Assembly: GCA_965262505.1 (NCBI GenBank)
Contig: CBDHFM010000028.1
Location: forward strand, 1-25,923
DNA: 25,923 bases
DNA from: JACPPO01 sp965262505
GTDB taxonomy: Bacteria > Acidobacteriota > Vicinamibacteria > Vicinamibacterales > UBA2999
Direction: 5' to 3'
Under the pieces are notes generated by a model. That model searched no databases. It saw only the letters and a program-made list of their open reading frames with translations, and had not been told where the DNA came from. Position numbers and translations under genes: made by a program. This document shows positions 8,134 through 13,802 of the stretch, piece after piece. Numbering within the stretch: position 1 is the first letter of the stretch; every line of letters starts with the position of its first letter.

Positions 8134-8185
8134 GGCAGCGATCCAGGCTGACAGATGCGATCCTGGGGGCGTCAACGGGCCTTTG

Positions 8186-8374
8186 TCACGGGGCGTCGGT
8201 TTTTTGTTGGCGTTCTTTCACCCGGCGTCGCGAGTGGCGGTAGCGGAGGCATTTCTGGCACGACGGGTTGGCGTTGTCCACTTGCTCTCGCAGGACGAAG
8301 AGCCCGCACAGCGTCCCCCGGAGGCCCCCGATGGAACATTCTGGTCTTGGGTCCGTGATGTGGGTTTTTGGCAC
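8186..8374 (-). CDS. Small Cys/His (zinc-binding-like) protein downstream of repA (copy 1)
   Basis: This 62-aa ORF starts at GTG 8374, 38 bases after the repA stop on the same strand. H5 (KTHITDP), C23 (TLCGL), C39 and C42 (PSCQKCLRYR) could bind one zinc ion. The order H, TLCG, CxxC resembles short uncharacterised proteins of actinobacteria and plasmids, but I cannot name a family. The C-terminal 17 residues are strongly basic. It probably shares the parA-repA transcript. Function is unknown; a nucleic-acid-binding role is a guess. Confidence 0.45.
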   Translation of the reverse strand: MPKTHITDPRPECSIGGLRGTLCGLFVLREQVDNANPSCQKCLRYRHSRRRVKERQQKTDAP

Positions 8375-8412
8375 TCGGTCGTCTCACTTCCTCTGCCGCA
8401 AGCCACGGGCGC

Positions 8413-9384
8413 CTATTCGACGAGGTGCAGGAGCGACGGCGCGATGCGTGGCTGCGAGGGTGAGAGCAGCAGCGCCCCCTTAACCGTCTGGTAGTGCAGA
8501 TCAGGCCACGCCATCTTGATCTTCTTCAACTCGCGGAGACACTTCGTACGGAAGTTATCAACGGTGCGCGCATCGCCCGCCCTGGCCGGATCCGCGCCGA
8601 ACTGCCGGTAGAGTTGCGGCCACGAGAGCCGTAGCGGGCGCGTGAGTCCGAACGTGCGATAGGTGAGCCAGAGGTATAGGTCGAGGCCGAGCGCCGAGCG
8701 CTTCATCGCCTTAAGGATGTTTACGTCGAGCGGGATCGGGCACGCGATGATCTCGTGAAAGAACTGCTCGCCGAGTTGGATCTTGCTCTCCCACAGCGTA
8801 CGATCGTCGGGCCGCTTCGTGTTCCACCAAAACTCTGTCCGGTCGGCGACCAACGAATTTACGCTCGCTTCGCCGTGTGCATCTTTGTAGATCAACTGAA
8901 CGTGCGCATTGAACAGCCGCCGCATCTGCTCTTGGAGTCGACCACGCAACGCACCGCCATCGTTGTAGATCTCCAGCTTCCGCATGAACGCCGAGAGCGA
9001 ATCGCCGAGGATGAGCTCGCGGTGTTGCGTCCGTACCGCTTCGGTGCAGACCCACGCCAGGAGCAACCGAGGCAAGGTGCCGTAGGGAAGTTTGGTCTCA
9101 CCGCTTGAGAACATGACCAGCGTGTACGGGCCGTTGACGCGCTTGTATTGAAGCCGGTTTACGGGGTTGGTGCGCGGCAACGAACACAGCGCGAGCAGCC
9201 GCGCCATGAAGCCAAGCTCAGGGTCCGCCTCGCGCGCGGAGACGAGCTGCGTCACTTGGTCGAGCTGCGTGAAGTGGTGTCGTGCTTGGGACGTGGAAGG
9301 GCGGGGTAGGGCGCGACCGTCGGGCAGTTCGACATCAGCGATTACGTCGCCGAGGGGAACGACCCCGTCTTGTTTACGCTCCAT
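8413..9384 (-). CDS. repA: Plasmid replication initiator RepA (RepA_C family), intact copy
   Basis: This is a 323-aa initiator from ATG 9384, with AGGCGG just upstream. An in-frame GTG at 9405 would add 7 residues. The central part (LPYGTLPRLLLAWVCTEAVR, then ELILGDSLSAFMRKLEI) and the C-terminal winged-helix-like region (LGLDLYLWLTYRTFGL, then LSWPQLYRQFGAD) match the plasmid-encoded RepA family (RepA_C). Such proteins bind iterons and open the origin. It follows the partition genes in one minus-strand operon. oriV1 is the nearest iteron array. The other copy of this gene (22916-23888) has a one-base insertion. Confidence 0.85.
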   Translation of the reverse strand: MERKQDGVVPLGDVIADVELPDGRALPRPSTSQARHHFTQLDQVTQLVSAREADPELGFMARLLALCSLPRTNPVNRLQYKRVNGPYTLVMFSSGETKLPYGTLPRLLLAWVCTEAVRTQHRELILGDSLSAFMRKLEIYNDGGALRGRLQEQMRRLFNAHVQLIYKDAHGEASVNSLVADRTEFWWNTKRPDDRTLWESKIQLGEQFFHEIIACPIPLDVNILKAMKRSALGLDLYLWLTYRTFGLTRPLRLSWPQLYRQFGADPARAGDARTVDNFRTKCLRELKKIKMAWPDLHYQTVKGALLLSPSQPRIAPSLLHLVE

Positions 9385-9415
9385 TAACCGCCTAAACTTC
9401 TGCACATCTAAATAT

Positions 9416-9664
9416 TTAAGAATCTGTATTCTGTGTCTTCAACCAATCGGCAAGTTGTTGCTCAACGACTTCGCTCATATCGAGCGGAGGATTTGCCTTC
9501 AGGCAGGCAATCTTAACGTTCCGGTGCAGCTGCTTTCTCAGATAGACGGTTGTCTTCTGGTAGTCGGGATCGGCGCTCTTCCCTGGTGCCCGGGCCGACA
9601 AAACCTTGGGAACCGTCTCGAGCGGCTGGGTACTACGTCCGAGCACTCCGTCGAATTTGCTCAT
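9416..9664 (-). CDS. ParG-like ribbon-helix-helix partition partner (copy 1)
   Basis: This is an 82-aa protein with a flexible basic N-terminus (residues 1-33) and a C-terminal ribbon-helix-helix (YQKTTVYLRKQLHRNVKIAC, then LDMSEVVEQQLADWL). The plan is that of ParG/ParB-type centromere-binding partners of small ParA ATPases. Its ATG lies one base after the parA stop, so the two are probably coupled. The centromere is not identified; the AT-rich gap 10260-10371 is the best candidate. Confidence 0.75.
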   Translation of the reverse strand: MSKFDGVLGRSTQPLETVPKVLSARAPGKSADPDYQKTTVYLRKQLHRNVKIACLKANPPLDMSEVVEQQLADWLKTQNTDS

Positions 9665-9665
9665 C

Positions 9666-10259
9666 TCAACTCAACTCCTTCCCCACGTGCGCATACGCCT
9701 CCCAGGCTCGACGTGCGCGTGGATCTCCAGCGACGTCAGAGACCACAATGCCGGCGAGTGCGGCCTTGGCGAACGCGGCCAAGCGCGGGATCGCGGTAGT
9801 GAATACCGGTACGTGCTGGGCAGCCAAGCTGGCACGTGCCTCGTCGCCATCCCGTGACGGGGCGGGCGGTACGATGGTCAGCAACACGCGGTAGTTCGTT
9901 GCGCCGAGCGTTTCCAGCGCCCCGACTGTTTGAACCAAGGCATCTAGAGCCAATGCATCCGGGGTGGTTGGAATGATCAAGTGATCGCAGCCTGCTACCA
10001 GAGCCTCGAGGTCCTCGCGAACTGGCCGGGCCGCCGTGTCAATCACGATGTGCTCGAACTCCCTGCTCACCTTGGCGGCCTGGCGCTCGTCAACCACCCG
10101 GAACGGGAGAGTTCCATTCCGCCCCCATCCCGTCGCGCTTCGATTCAAATCGCCATCAACCAGAACTGCTGGCGCCTGTCGCTGCAGATACGCCGCGAGG
10201 TGTAGAGCCGTGGTGGTCTTGCCGATTCCACCCTTATACCCAGTGACCGTGATGATCAC
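9666..10259 (-). CDS. parA: ParA-type partition ATPase (copy 1)
   Basis: This 197-aa ATPase lacks an N-terminal DNA-binding domain, as in type Ib ParA/ParF. It has a deviant Walker A (KGGIGKTTT, residues 9-17), the VLVDGDLN segment (32-39) and a Walker B strand (IVIDTAA, 71-77). It starts at GTG 10259. It positions plasmid copies on the nucleoid with the ribbon-helix-helix partner encoded next. It leads the operon parA, partner, repA, Cys/His ORF, so partition and replication are co-transcribed. It diverges from the toxin-antitoxin pair. Confidence 0.92.
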   Translation of the reverse strand: MIITVTGYKGGIGKTTTALHLAAYLQRQAPAVLVDGDLNRSATGWGRNGTLPFRVVDERQAAKVSREFEHIVIDTAARPVREDLEALVAGCDHLIIPTTPDALALDALVQTVGALETLGATNYRVLLTIVPPAPSRDGDEARASLAAQHVPVFTTAIPRLAAFAKAALAGIVVSDVAGDPRARRAWEAYAHVGKELS

Positions 10260-10371
10260 GTGGTGCAGTATACAGCCATTTAATGGTTTGAAGGCTTAAG
10301 CTCTCAAACAGTTAACTTTTTAAGTGGCCATATGCCTGTAACGTGTGGTGATATATTTGACACCAACTCCC
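10260..10371. promoter_or_regulatory. AT-rich divergent control region between parA and higB (copy 1)
   Basis: The gap holds GTTTGA/TCAAAC (10286-10291, 10304-10309), CCATT-T-AATGG (about 10276-10286) and TGGTG/CACCA (10346-10350, 10361-10365). The last flanks TATATT, a possible -10 for the toxin operon. Such repeats suit operators for the HigA-like antitoxin and the partition partner, and possibly the centromere. Which protein binds which repeat is not known. Confidence 0.4.
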
Positions 10372-10725
10372 ATGAGAAGCAGAGATACGCGGCCGATCGC
10401 GTGGATCAAGGCGGCCCGCAAGGCGTTCGTCAGCTTTCCCAAAGGAGCGCAGGATGAGATTCTGCGGGCGCTGACGGTCGCGGCCGAAGGCCAAAAGGCC
10501 GACATCGCCAAGCCGCTGAAGGGTGTCGGCGCCGGCGTATTCGAGGTGGCGCTCCAGTACCGCACCGATGCGTATCGGACGGTCTACGCGCTGCGGATCG
10601 GGGAGCGGCTGTGGGTTGTGCACGCCTTCCAGAAGAAGGCGAAGCGGGGGATCAAGACCCCAATGAAGGAGATCGATCTGATCCGCGAGCGTCTGAAACA
10701 ATTGAATCAGGAGGTCCAGCTATGA
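10372..10725 (+). CDS. higB: HigB/RelE-like toxin (Gp49-like family) (copy 1)
   Basis: From ATG 10372 the protein is about 117 aa; GTG 10345 would add nine residues. It contains GVFEVALQYRTDAYRTVYAL, WVVHAFQKKAKRG and a final ERLKQL, typical of the phage-derived Gp49-like / HigB family of ribosome-dependent mRNA interferases. The toxin precedes the antitoxin, the order seen in higBA loci. The stop overlaps the antitoxin start as ATGA. It would act as a post-segregational maintenance system for the plasmid. Confidence 0.82.
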   Translation: MRSRDTRPIAWIKAARKAFVSFPKGAQDEILRALTVAAEGQKADIAKPLKGVGAGVFEVALQYRTDAYRTVYALRIGERLWVVHAFQKKAKRGIKTPMKEIDLIRERLKQLNQEVQL

Positions 10726-11054
10726 GCAAAACAGCCGACGATGATGAGCTGGTGTACGGCAGCGGCAATGTCTTCCGTGACTTCGGCCGCGCGGACGCCG
10801 ACGTGCAGCAGACCAAGGCGCTGCTGGCCGCCCGCATCATTGGCATTCTTGACGATGAAGGGCTTTCGACGCGCAAGGCTGAGGGCCGCACCGGCATCAG
10901 CCACGCGGACTTTACCCGTATTCGCAACGTACAGCTTGGCCGTTTCACCATTGACCGGCTGATGACTGTGCTCAACAAGCTCGGCCAGCACGTAGACGTG
11001 CAGATCGACGTTCACCCGCGTAGGGCTGCTGAAGAAACGTCTCCGCATCCGTGA
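10722..11054 (+). CDS. higA: HigA-like helix-turn-helix antitoxin (copy 1)
   Basis: This is a 110-aa protein beginning MSKTADDDELVYGSGNVFRD. The Xre-type helix-turn-helix spans about 36-85 (ARIIGILDDEGLSTRKAEGR, TGISHADFTRIRNVQLGRF, TIDRLMTVLNKLG), as in the HTH_37 antitoxins paired with Gp49-like toxins. A GGAGG lies 7 bases upstream of the ATG inside the toxin 3' end, and ATGA overlap indicates coupling. It should neutralise the toxin and repress the operon. Confidence 0.85.
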   Translation: MSKTADDDELVYGSGNVFRDFGRADADVQQTKALLAARIIGILDDEGLSTRKAEGRTGISHADFTRIRNVQLGRFTIDRLMTVLNKLGQHVDVQIDVHPRRAAEETSPHP

Positions 11055-11321
11055 AGCATCGTGGGGCGGTGCTGGCGCTGTTGGCTGGCAGCGGCACAAC
11101 TGCAGCTCCCCACAGCGCGGCCATCGGGGGCGTGCCAGAATCGGGTACAAATCAGGGCTCTTTGGCTTCAGGCTTCCAAAGCAGGACACAACCCGCCCGT
11201 TCAATCCGCAGGGCGCGTTTGTCGCACGGCACTGGCACACGCGCTCGACGTCTGCAAGACTATAGAATCCGACACGGGATACGACACACGGCGGCGCGTC
11301 CTGGACGGCGCCTTTGCCGGT
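11055..11321. other. Interval between higA and the res-like site (copy 1)
   Basis: No gene is supported. From about 11218 there are scattered TGTCG/CGACA half-sites (TTGTCGCACGG, CCGACACGGGATACGACACA) that could be accessory resolvase subsites leading to the palindrome at 11322-11347. Confidence 0.35.
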
Positions 11322-11347
11322 GTGTCGCAAACGGCCGTTTACGACAC
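11322..11347. promoter_or_regulatory. res-like palindrome before the resolvase stub (copy 1)
   Basis: This 26-bp palindrome has arms GTGTCGCAAACGG and CCGTTTACGACAC, with one mismatch. It abuts the ATG of the resolvase fragment. TGTCG...CGACA palindromes of this size are typical of serine-resolvase binding sites next to the recombinase gene. It probably remains from a Tn3-like transposon or plasmid multimer-resolution system. Confidence 0.55.
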
Positions 11348-11431
11348 ATGCTGATCGGCTACGCCCGCGTCTCGAAGGCGGACGGCTCCCAGTCGCTGGG
11401 GACAAACCGCGCCTTAAGGAAATTTTCTTGA
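11348..11431 (+). pseudogene. N-terminal stub of a serine resolvase
   Basis: The 27-codon ORF begins MLIGYARVSKADGSQSL. YARVS with its Ser is the active-site signature of serine recombinases (resolvase/invertase). Family proteins run to about 180-200 aa. Here similarity stops after about 17 residues and the frame ends at TGA 11429-11431, inside a hairpin. No catalytic arginine segment or DNA-binding tail remains, so the stub is inactive. Confidence 0.65.
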
Positions 11432-11437
11432 GGCGCG
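11408..11437. terminator. Hairpin at the end of the resolvase stub
   Basis: CGCGCCTTAAG (11408-11418) pairs with CTTGAGGCGCG (11427-11437) with one mismatch, around an eight-base AT-rich loop. It could stop transcription from higBA but has no T-tract after it. The second copy of the plasmid unit breaks off at the first loop base. Confidence 0.35.
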
Positions 11438-11484
11438 TGGGGCGAAAGCTGATGCGCCGCCAGGTCCCCGCTCAGAACTGCTCT

Positions 11485-11693
11485 CGTGACCCTTCCCGTG
11501 TCCCAAGAACGTGGTCACGTGGATGGTACAGCACACTTGGTCACGAGTACCACATCGTGACCCTCAGTGTTCCACCGAAACCCTTCATTTAGCCCCATAT
11601 TTAGCGCCGTCTCTCAACAGCCCGTGACCAACCGTTGAGAGACGCCGTGACCAGAGCGACCCCCCCCCAAAAAAAGTCCCTTTTTGGGTCACG
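11485..11693. repeat. Array of seven CGTGACC/GGTCACG motifs
   Basis: CGTGACC occurs at 11485, 11556, 11623 and 11646; GGTCACG occurs at 11513, 11539 and 11687. Two copies extend to an 18-bp direct repeat, GGTCACG-TGG/CCG-ATGGTACA (11513-11530 and 11687-11704). Nearby GGTAC/GTACC pairs and an 11-bp inverted repeat CGTCTCTCAAC/GTTGAGAGACG (11608-11618, 11634-11644) interleave with them. The density suggests a protein-binding array such as an operator, partition site or initiator region. I see no gene in 11432-11900. Confidence 0.6.
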
Positions 11694-11746
11694 CCGATGG
11701 TACATTGCCCCTGTCAATGTACCACGCCGCGAGGGGTCGCTCTGGT
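11650..11746. repeat. 97-bp nested palindrome (three-way or cruciform structure)
   Basis: Outer arms ACCAGAGCGACCCC (11650-11663) and GGGGTCGCTCTGGT (11733-11746) are perfectly complementary. Inside are two further hairpins: CCCAAAAA/TTTTTGGG (11666-11673, 11681-11688) and GGTACATTG/CAATGTACC (11699-11707, 11715-11723). The whole could fold as a three-way junction in RNA or single-stranded DNA. No flanking target duplication was found. Confidence 0.65.
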
Positions 11747-11900
11747 CTGATTTATCCCTCCGGGAAGGGGGAGAAACCCCACGCGCCCGCTCGGTGACGA
11801 ACTCGCAGCCGTCGCGGGCGGAGCTTCCGCCCAGGACGCCCCAGGAGCGCCAGGACGGCCGTCAGGATGGCGACAGGACCTGTCGGCCATTAAGTGCGCT

Positions 11901-12000
11901 CTGAGCCGCAGCTAGGCGGGCAGAGTCACCCGGAGGGCCGGAGCGCAGCGGAGGACGGCGGAGCCGTTGACCTGGCCGACTGCGAAGGCTATCCGGTGCG
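11901..12000 (+). ncRNA. Structured repeat element C
   Basis: This is the third paralogue of elements A and B. It keeps CTGAGCCGCAGC, TCACCCGGAGGGCCGGAGCG and CAGCGGAGGA. The variable stem is ACGGC/GCCGT (11955-11959 with 11963-11967), different in sequence from A and B yet fully paired. The 3' part is more diverged (AAGGCTATCCGG) and has no T-run. It does not follow a recognised gene. Confidence 0.5.
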
Positions 12001-12030
12001 TGCGGCATGCTATTTTCAGACTTGGAAACG

Positions 12031-12513
12031 ATGCCGGCCAAAGCCAAGAGAGTGCTAGTACCCCGGCGCAGTGGTTTTGATCGATTGCCTGGGCCCACGG
12101 TCAAGAGGGGGAGGCCTGAAAGTGAACCGGTCAAATTCACTGCGACGAGGTACTAGTTAGCGACACCGAGCCCTGGTTCAAGCAGCGCGTCGTCGAGCTG
12201 ATGAACAACATCATCAGCGCGCGCAGCCTCGCCTTCGAGCGCGCGGAGGCGGAGCAGAGCATTCGTGTCGGCGGCAAGAAACACATGTACTTCGATGGCG
12301 TACTGTGGAAGCGGTCTGGTCAGGAGGCCGTTTGTGAGATGGAGTTCAAGCGGCCACACATCGAGGCTGCGGACTTCGATCTGGTTAATAACGCCGCTCA
12401 GAAGGCGAATGCCATCGGGGCACCGTTCTGACATGGGAACGGTCTTTCTGAACAAACGTGAGGGAAATCGGCTGGTATGGTGTCGTTTCCACCACACATT
12501 CCCTCAATTCTAG
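12031..12513 (+). pseudogene. Remnant of a PD-(D/E)XK nuclease gene (restriction-enzyme N-terminus), split by a MITE
   Basis: If the 94-bp insertion and one CTAG are removed, ATG 12031 reads straight through: MPAKAKRV, then LVSDTEPWFKQRVVEL, then the frame that ends at TGA 12429-12431. In the joined protein D56 (YFDGVLWKR) and E72-x-K74 (EMEFKRP) form a PD-(D/E)XK nuclease motif. The later AAQKANAIGAPF resembles the N-terminal nuclease region of type I-like restriction subunits. After GAPF the likely continuation (MGTVFLNKREGNRL) lies in another frame from 12433 to the stop at 12513. Insertion, frameshift and loss of the rest make it nonfunctional. Confidence 0.6.
12055..12156. mobile_element. 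94-bp MITE with CTAG target duplication
   Basis: The element is 12059-12152, flanked by CTAG at 12055-12058 and 12153-12156. Its ends are imperfect inverted repeats of about 24 bp (TACCCCGGCGCAGTG left; the right end reads TACCTCGTCGCAGTG on the other strand). It has no ORF. Removing it with one CTAG restores an open frame across the junction, which confirms both edges. YTAR-type four-base targets are known for IS5-group elements, but I cannot assign a parent IS. Confidence 0.75.
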
Positions 12514-12555
12514 GTCGGGTCGGCTGCTTTTTCAGCTTCTGAGAACCAGAAATTA

Positions 12556-12704
12556 ACAGGCCGAAGGCCTGTACGTACTTGAAGGGTTGTACTACTTGAT
12601 CTGTACTATATGTACGTGGTGTCTGTTTCACCGATAGTCTGGTTCAAAGAATGGTGTCTGTTTCACCGATGGAAAACTTCTAAAATCACAAGGTTTGTGG
12701 AAAA
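12556..12704. other. Second origin-like region (oriV2)
   Basis: The region follows the same plan as oriV1: a preceding CTTTTTCAGC, ACAGGCC-GAA-GGCCTGT (12556-12572), GTACGTACTTGAAG, a TACTACTTGAT segment, then direct repeats and TGTGGAAAA (12696-12704). The direct repeats differ: two copies of TGGTGTCTGTTTCACCGAT at 12617-12635 and 12652-12670. It is probably a paralogous origin or incompatibility locus, perhaps from a fused relative whose rep gene is gone. No gene is supported from 12514 to 12896. Confidence 0.6.
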
Positions 12705-12759
12705 CTCCGGTCGAGGGCTGAGCGGCCCGTAGAGCCGCCTTTGTGAGCCAGATGGACAT

Positions 12760-12906
12760 GTACCGCCACGGATTTCTTGGACAGCCTGGTGAGTGTATTC
12801 ACGCGGCTGTACCGCCACGGATTTCTTGGACAGCCGGGTGAGTGTATTCACGCGGCTGTACCGCCACGGATTTCTTGGACAGCCGGGTGAGTGTATTCAC
12901 GCGGCC
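12760..12906. repeat. Three tandem 49-bp copies of the IS3-family left end
   Basis: Units lie at 12760-12808, 12809-12857 and 12858-12906. Units 1 and 2 differ by a single base (CCTGG versus CCGGG), and unit 3 differs from unit 2 only at its last base. Each contains the IS terminal repeat (CCACGGATTTCTTGGACAGCC). The orfB stop lies inside the third unit. The right end of the IS has only one such repeat. Confidence 0.85.
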
Positions 12907-13802
12907 GTGGTGAGCGCAACCGCGCGACGGACGACGGCGGGTGCGCGGAAGCCGAGTCGCTCGATCAACCACTGCTGGTTATAGGTCTCCTTGAAGGTGC
13001 GCAGCGCCTGCTGCAAGTCCTCGACATCCGTAAAGTGGCGCACCCACAGCAGCTGTTCCTTGAGGGTGCGGAAGAACCGTTCGATGCAGCCGTTCCCCTC
13101 GGGCTGGCGGACGAAGGCCGGTGATGACACGATGCCGAGGAACCGGAGCTCGGCGTGAAAGTCGTTGCTCATGTACTGACTGCCGTGGTCGTGGCGCATC
13201 GTGAGCCCGCTCGCCACGCCGGCGGCCATCGTCCCGAAGTGATCTCGGACGCCCTGGCGCACCGGCTCCAACGCCTCGAAGCGCGTGCCGGACTTCGCCG
13301 CGTGTAGTCCCACACATTCGGCCGTGCAGTGATCGATCGCCCCGACGATCGTGACGTGGCCGTCCGCCAGCGTCACGGTGGCCGTCGCATCGGTGCCCCA
13401 CATCACGTTGGGACTGGCGGTGACGATGGTGCCGTCGTGGGGACGGGCGGCGACCGGCGTGGGCAGCCGCGCAGGGCCGAGCAAGTCGGCAGCGCGCATC
13501 ACGACCAACGTCCGACGTTTCGACGTGCGCAGCCCCTGCACCCGCAAGCGCGCCCAGATCTTGCGGTGCCCTTCGCCGTGGAACGGACTCGCGGCGATCA
13601 CGGCCCGGACCGCGGCCGTCAGCGCCGCATCCGACTGGGGCGGCTTGGGTCCGCGCTTGGCCACCGGCGTCGGCCGGGCGCGCCGGGTCCGTTGCGCGTA
13701 GACCGTCGAGCGCGGCACCTGCCACACGCGCGTGACGCGGGCGATGCCGTACGGCCGGTGAGTGGAGGGCGAAGTCTCGTGACGCATCGCTTCGACCTCC
13801 AC
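12897..13802 (-). CDS. IS3-family transposase OrfB (DDE integrase domain)
   Basis: This is the rve-type catalytic part in the -1 frame relative to orfA. Counting from the codon at 13802, the DDE residues are D138 (WGTDATATV), D205 (HDHGSQYMS) and E241 (GNGCIERFFRTLKEQL). The last two are spaced D-35-E, as in the IS3 family. It is probably made as a fusion of about 426 aa by frameshifting from orfA, not from its own start. Its stop codon falls inside the last 49-bp terminal repeat. Confidence 0.9.
   Translation of the reverse strand: MEVEAMRHETSPSTHRPYGIARVTRVWQVPRSTVYAQRTRRARPTPVAKRGPKPPQSDAALTAAVRAVIAASPFHGEGHRKIWARLRVQGLRTSKRRTLVVMRAADLLGPARLPTPVAARPHDGTIVTASPNVMWGTDATATVTLADGHVTIVGAIDHCTAECVGLHAAKSGTRFEALEPVRQGVRDHFGTMAAGVASGLTMRHDHGSQYMSNDFHAELRFLGIVSSPAFVRQPEGNGCIERFFRTLKEQLLWVRHFTDVEDLQQALRTFKETYNQQWLIERLGFRAPAVVRRAVALTTAA

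Larger units (their letters stand above)
1..11419. repeat. Copy 1 of the plasmid unit that recurs at 14503-25923
   Basis: This block is collinear with 14503-25923. The offset is 14502 up to about base 904, 14503 up to about 9045 and 14504 afterwards. The offset changes mark one G missing at 904 in copy 1 and one G extra near 23549 in copy 2. Such near identity over 11.4 kb, with only one-base length differences, is what an unrolled circular contig looks like. A true tandem duplication or plasmid dimer cannot be excluded from sequence alone. Confidence 0.95.

Noticed and set aside
7304..8494. 396-codon plus-strand frame over the IS256 transposase
   Set aside because: It overlaps a transposase with full catalytic motifs and crosses the IS end. 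It is a shadow frame.
11635..11904. 89-codon plus-strand ORF
   Set aside because: It passes through the nested palindrome and motif array, begins inside an inverted repeat and has low-complexity composition. The stop belongs to structured element C.
12760..12906. CRISPR-like direct repeats
   Set aside because: The 49-bp units are back to back with no spacers and contain an IS terminal repeat. No cas genes are present.
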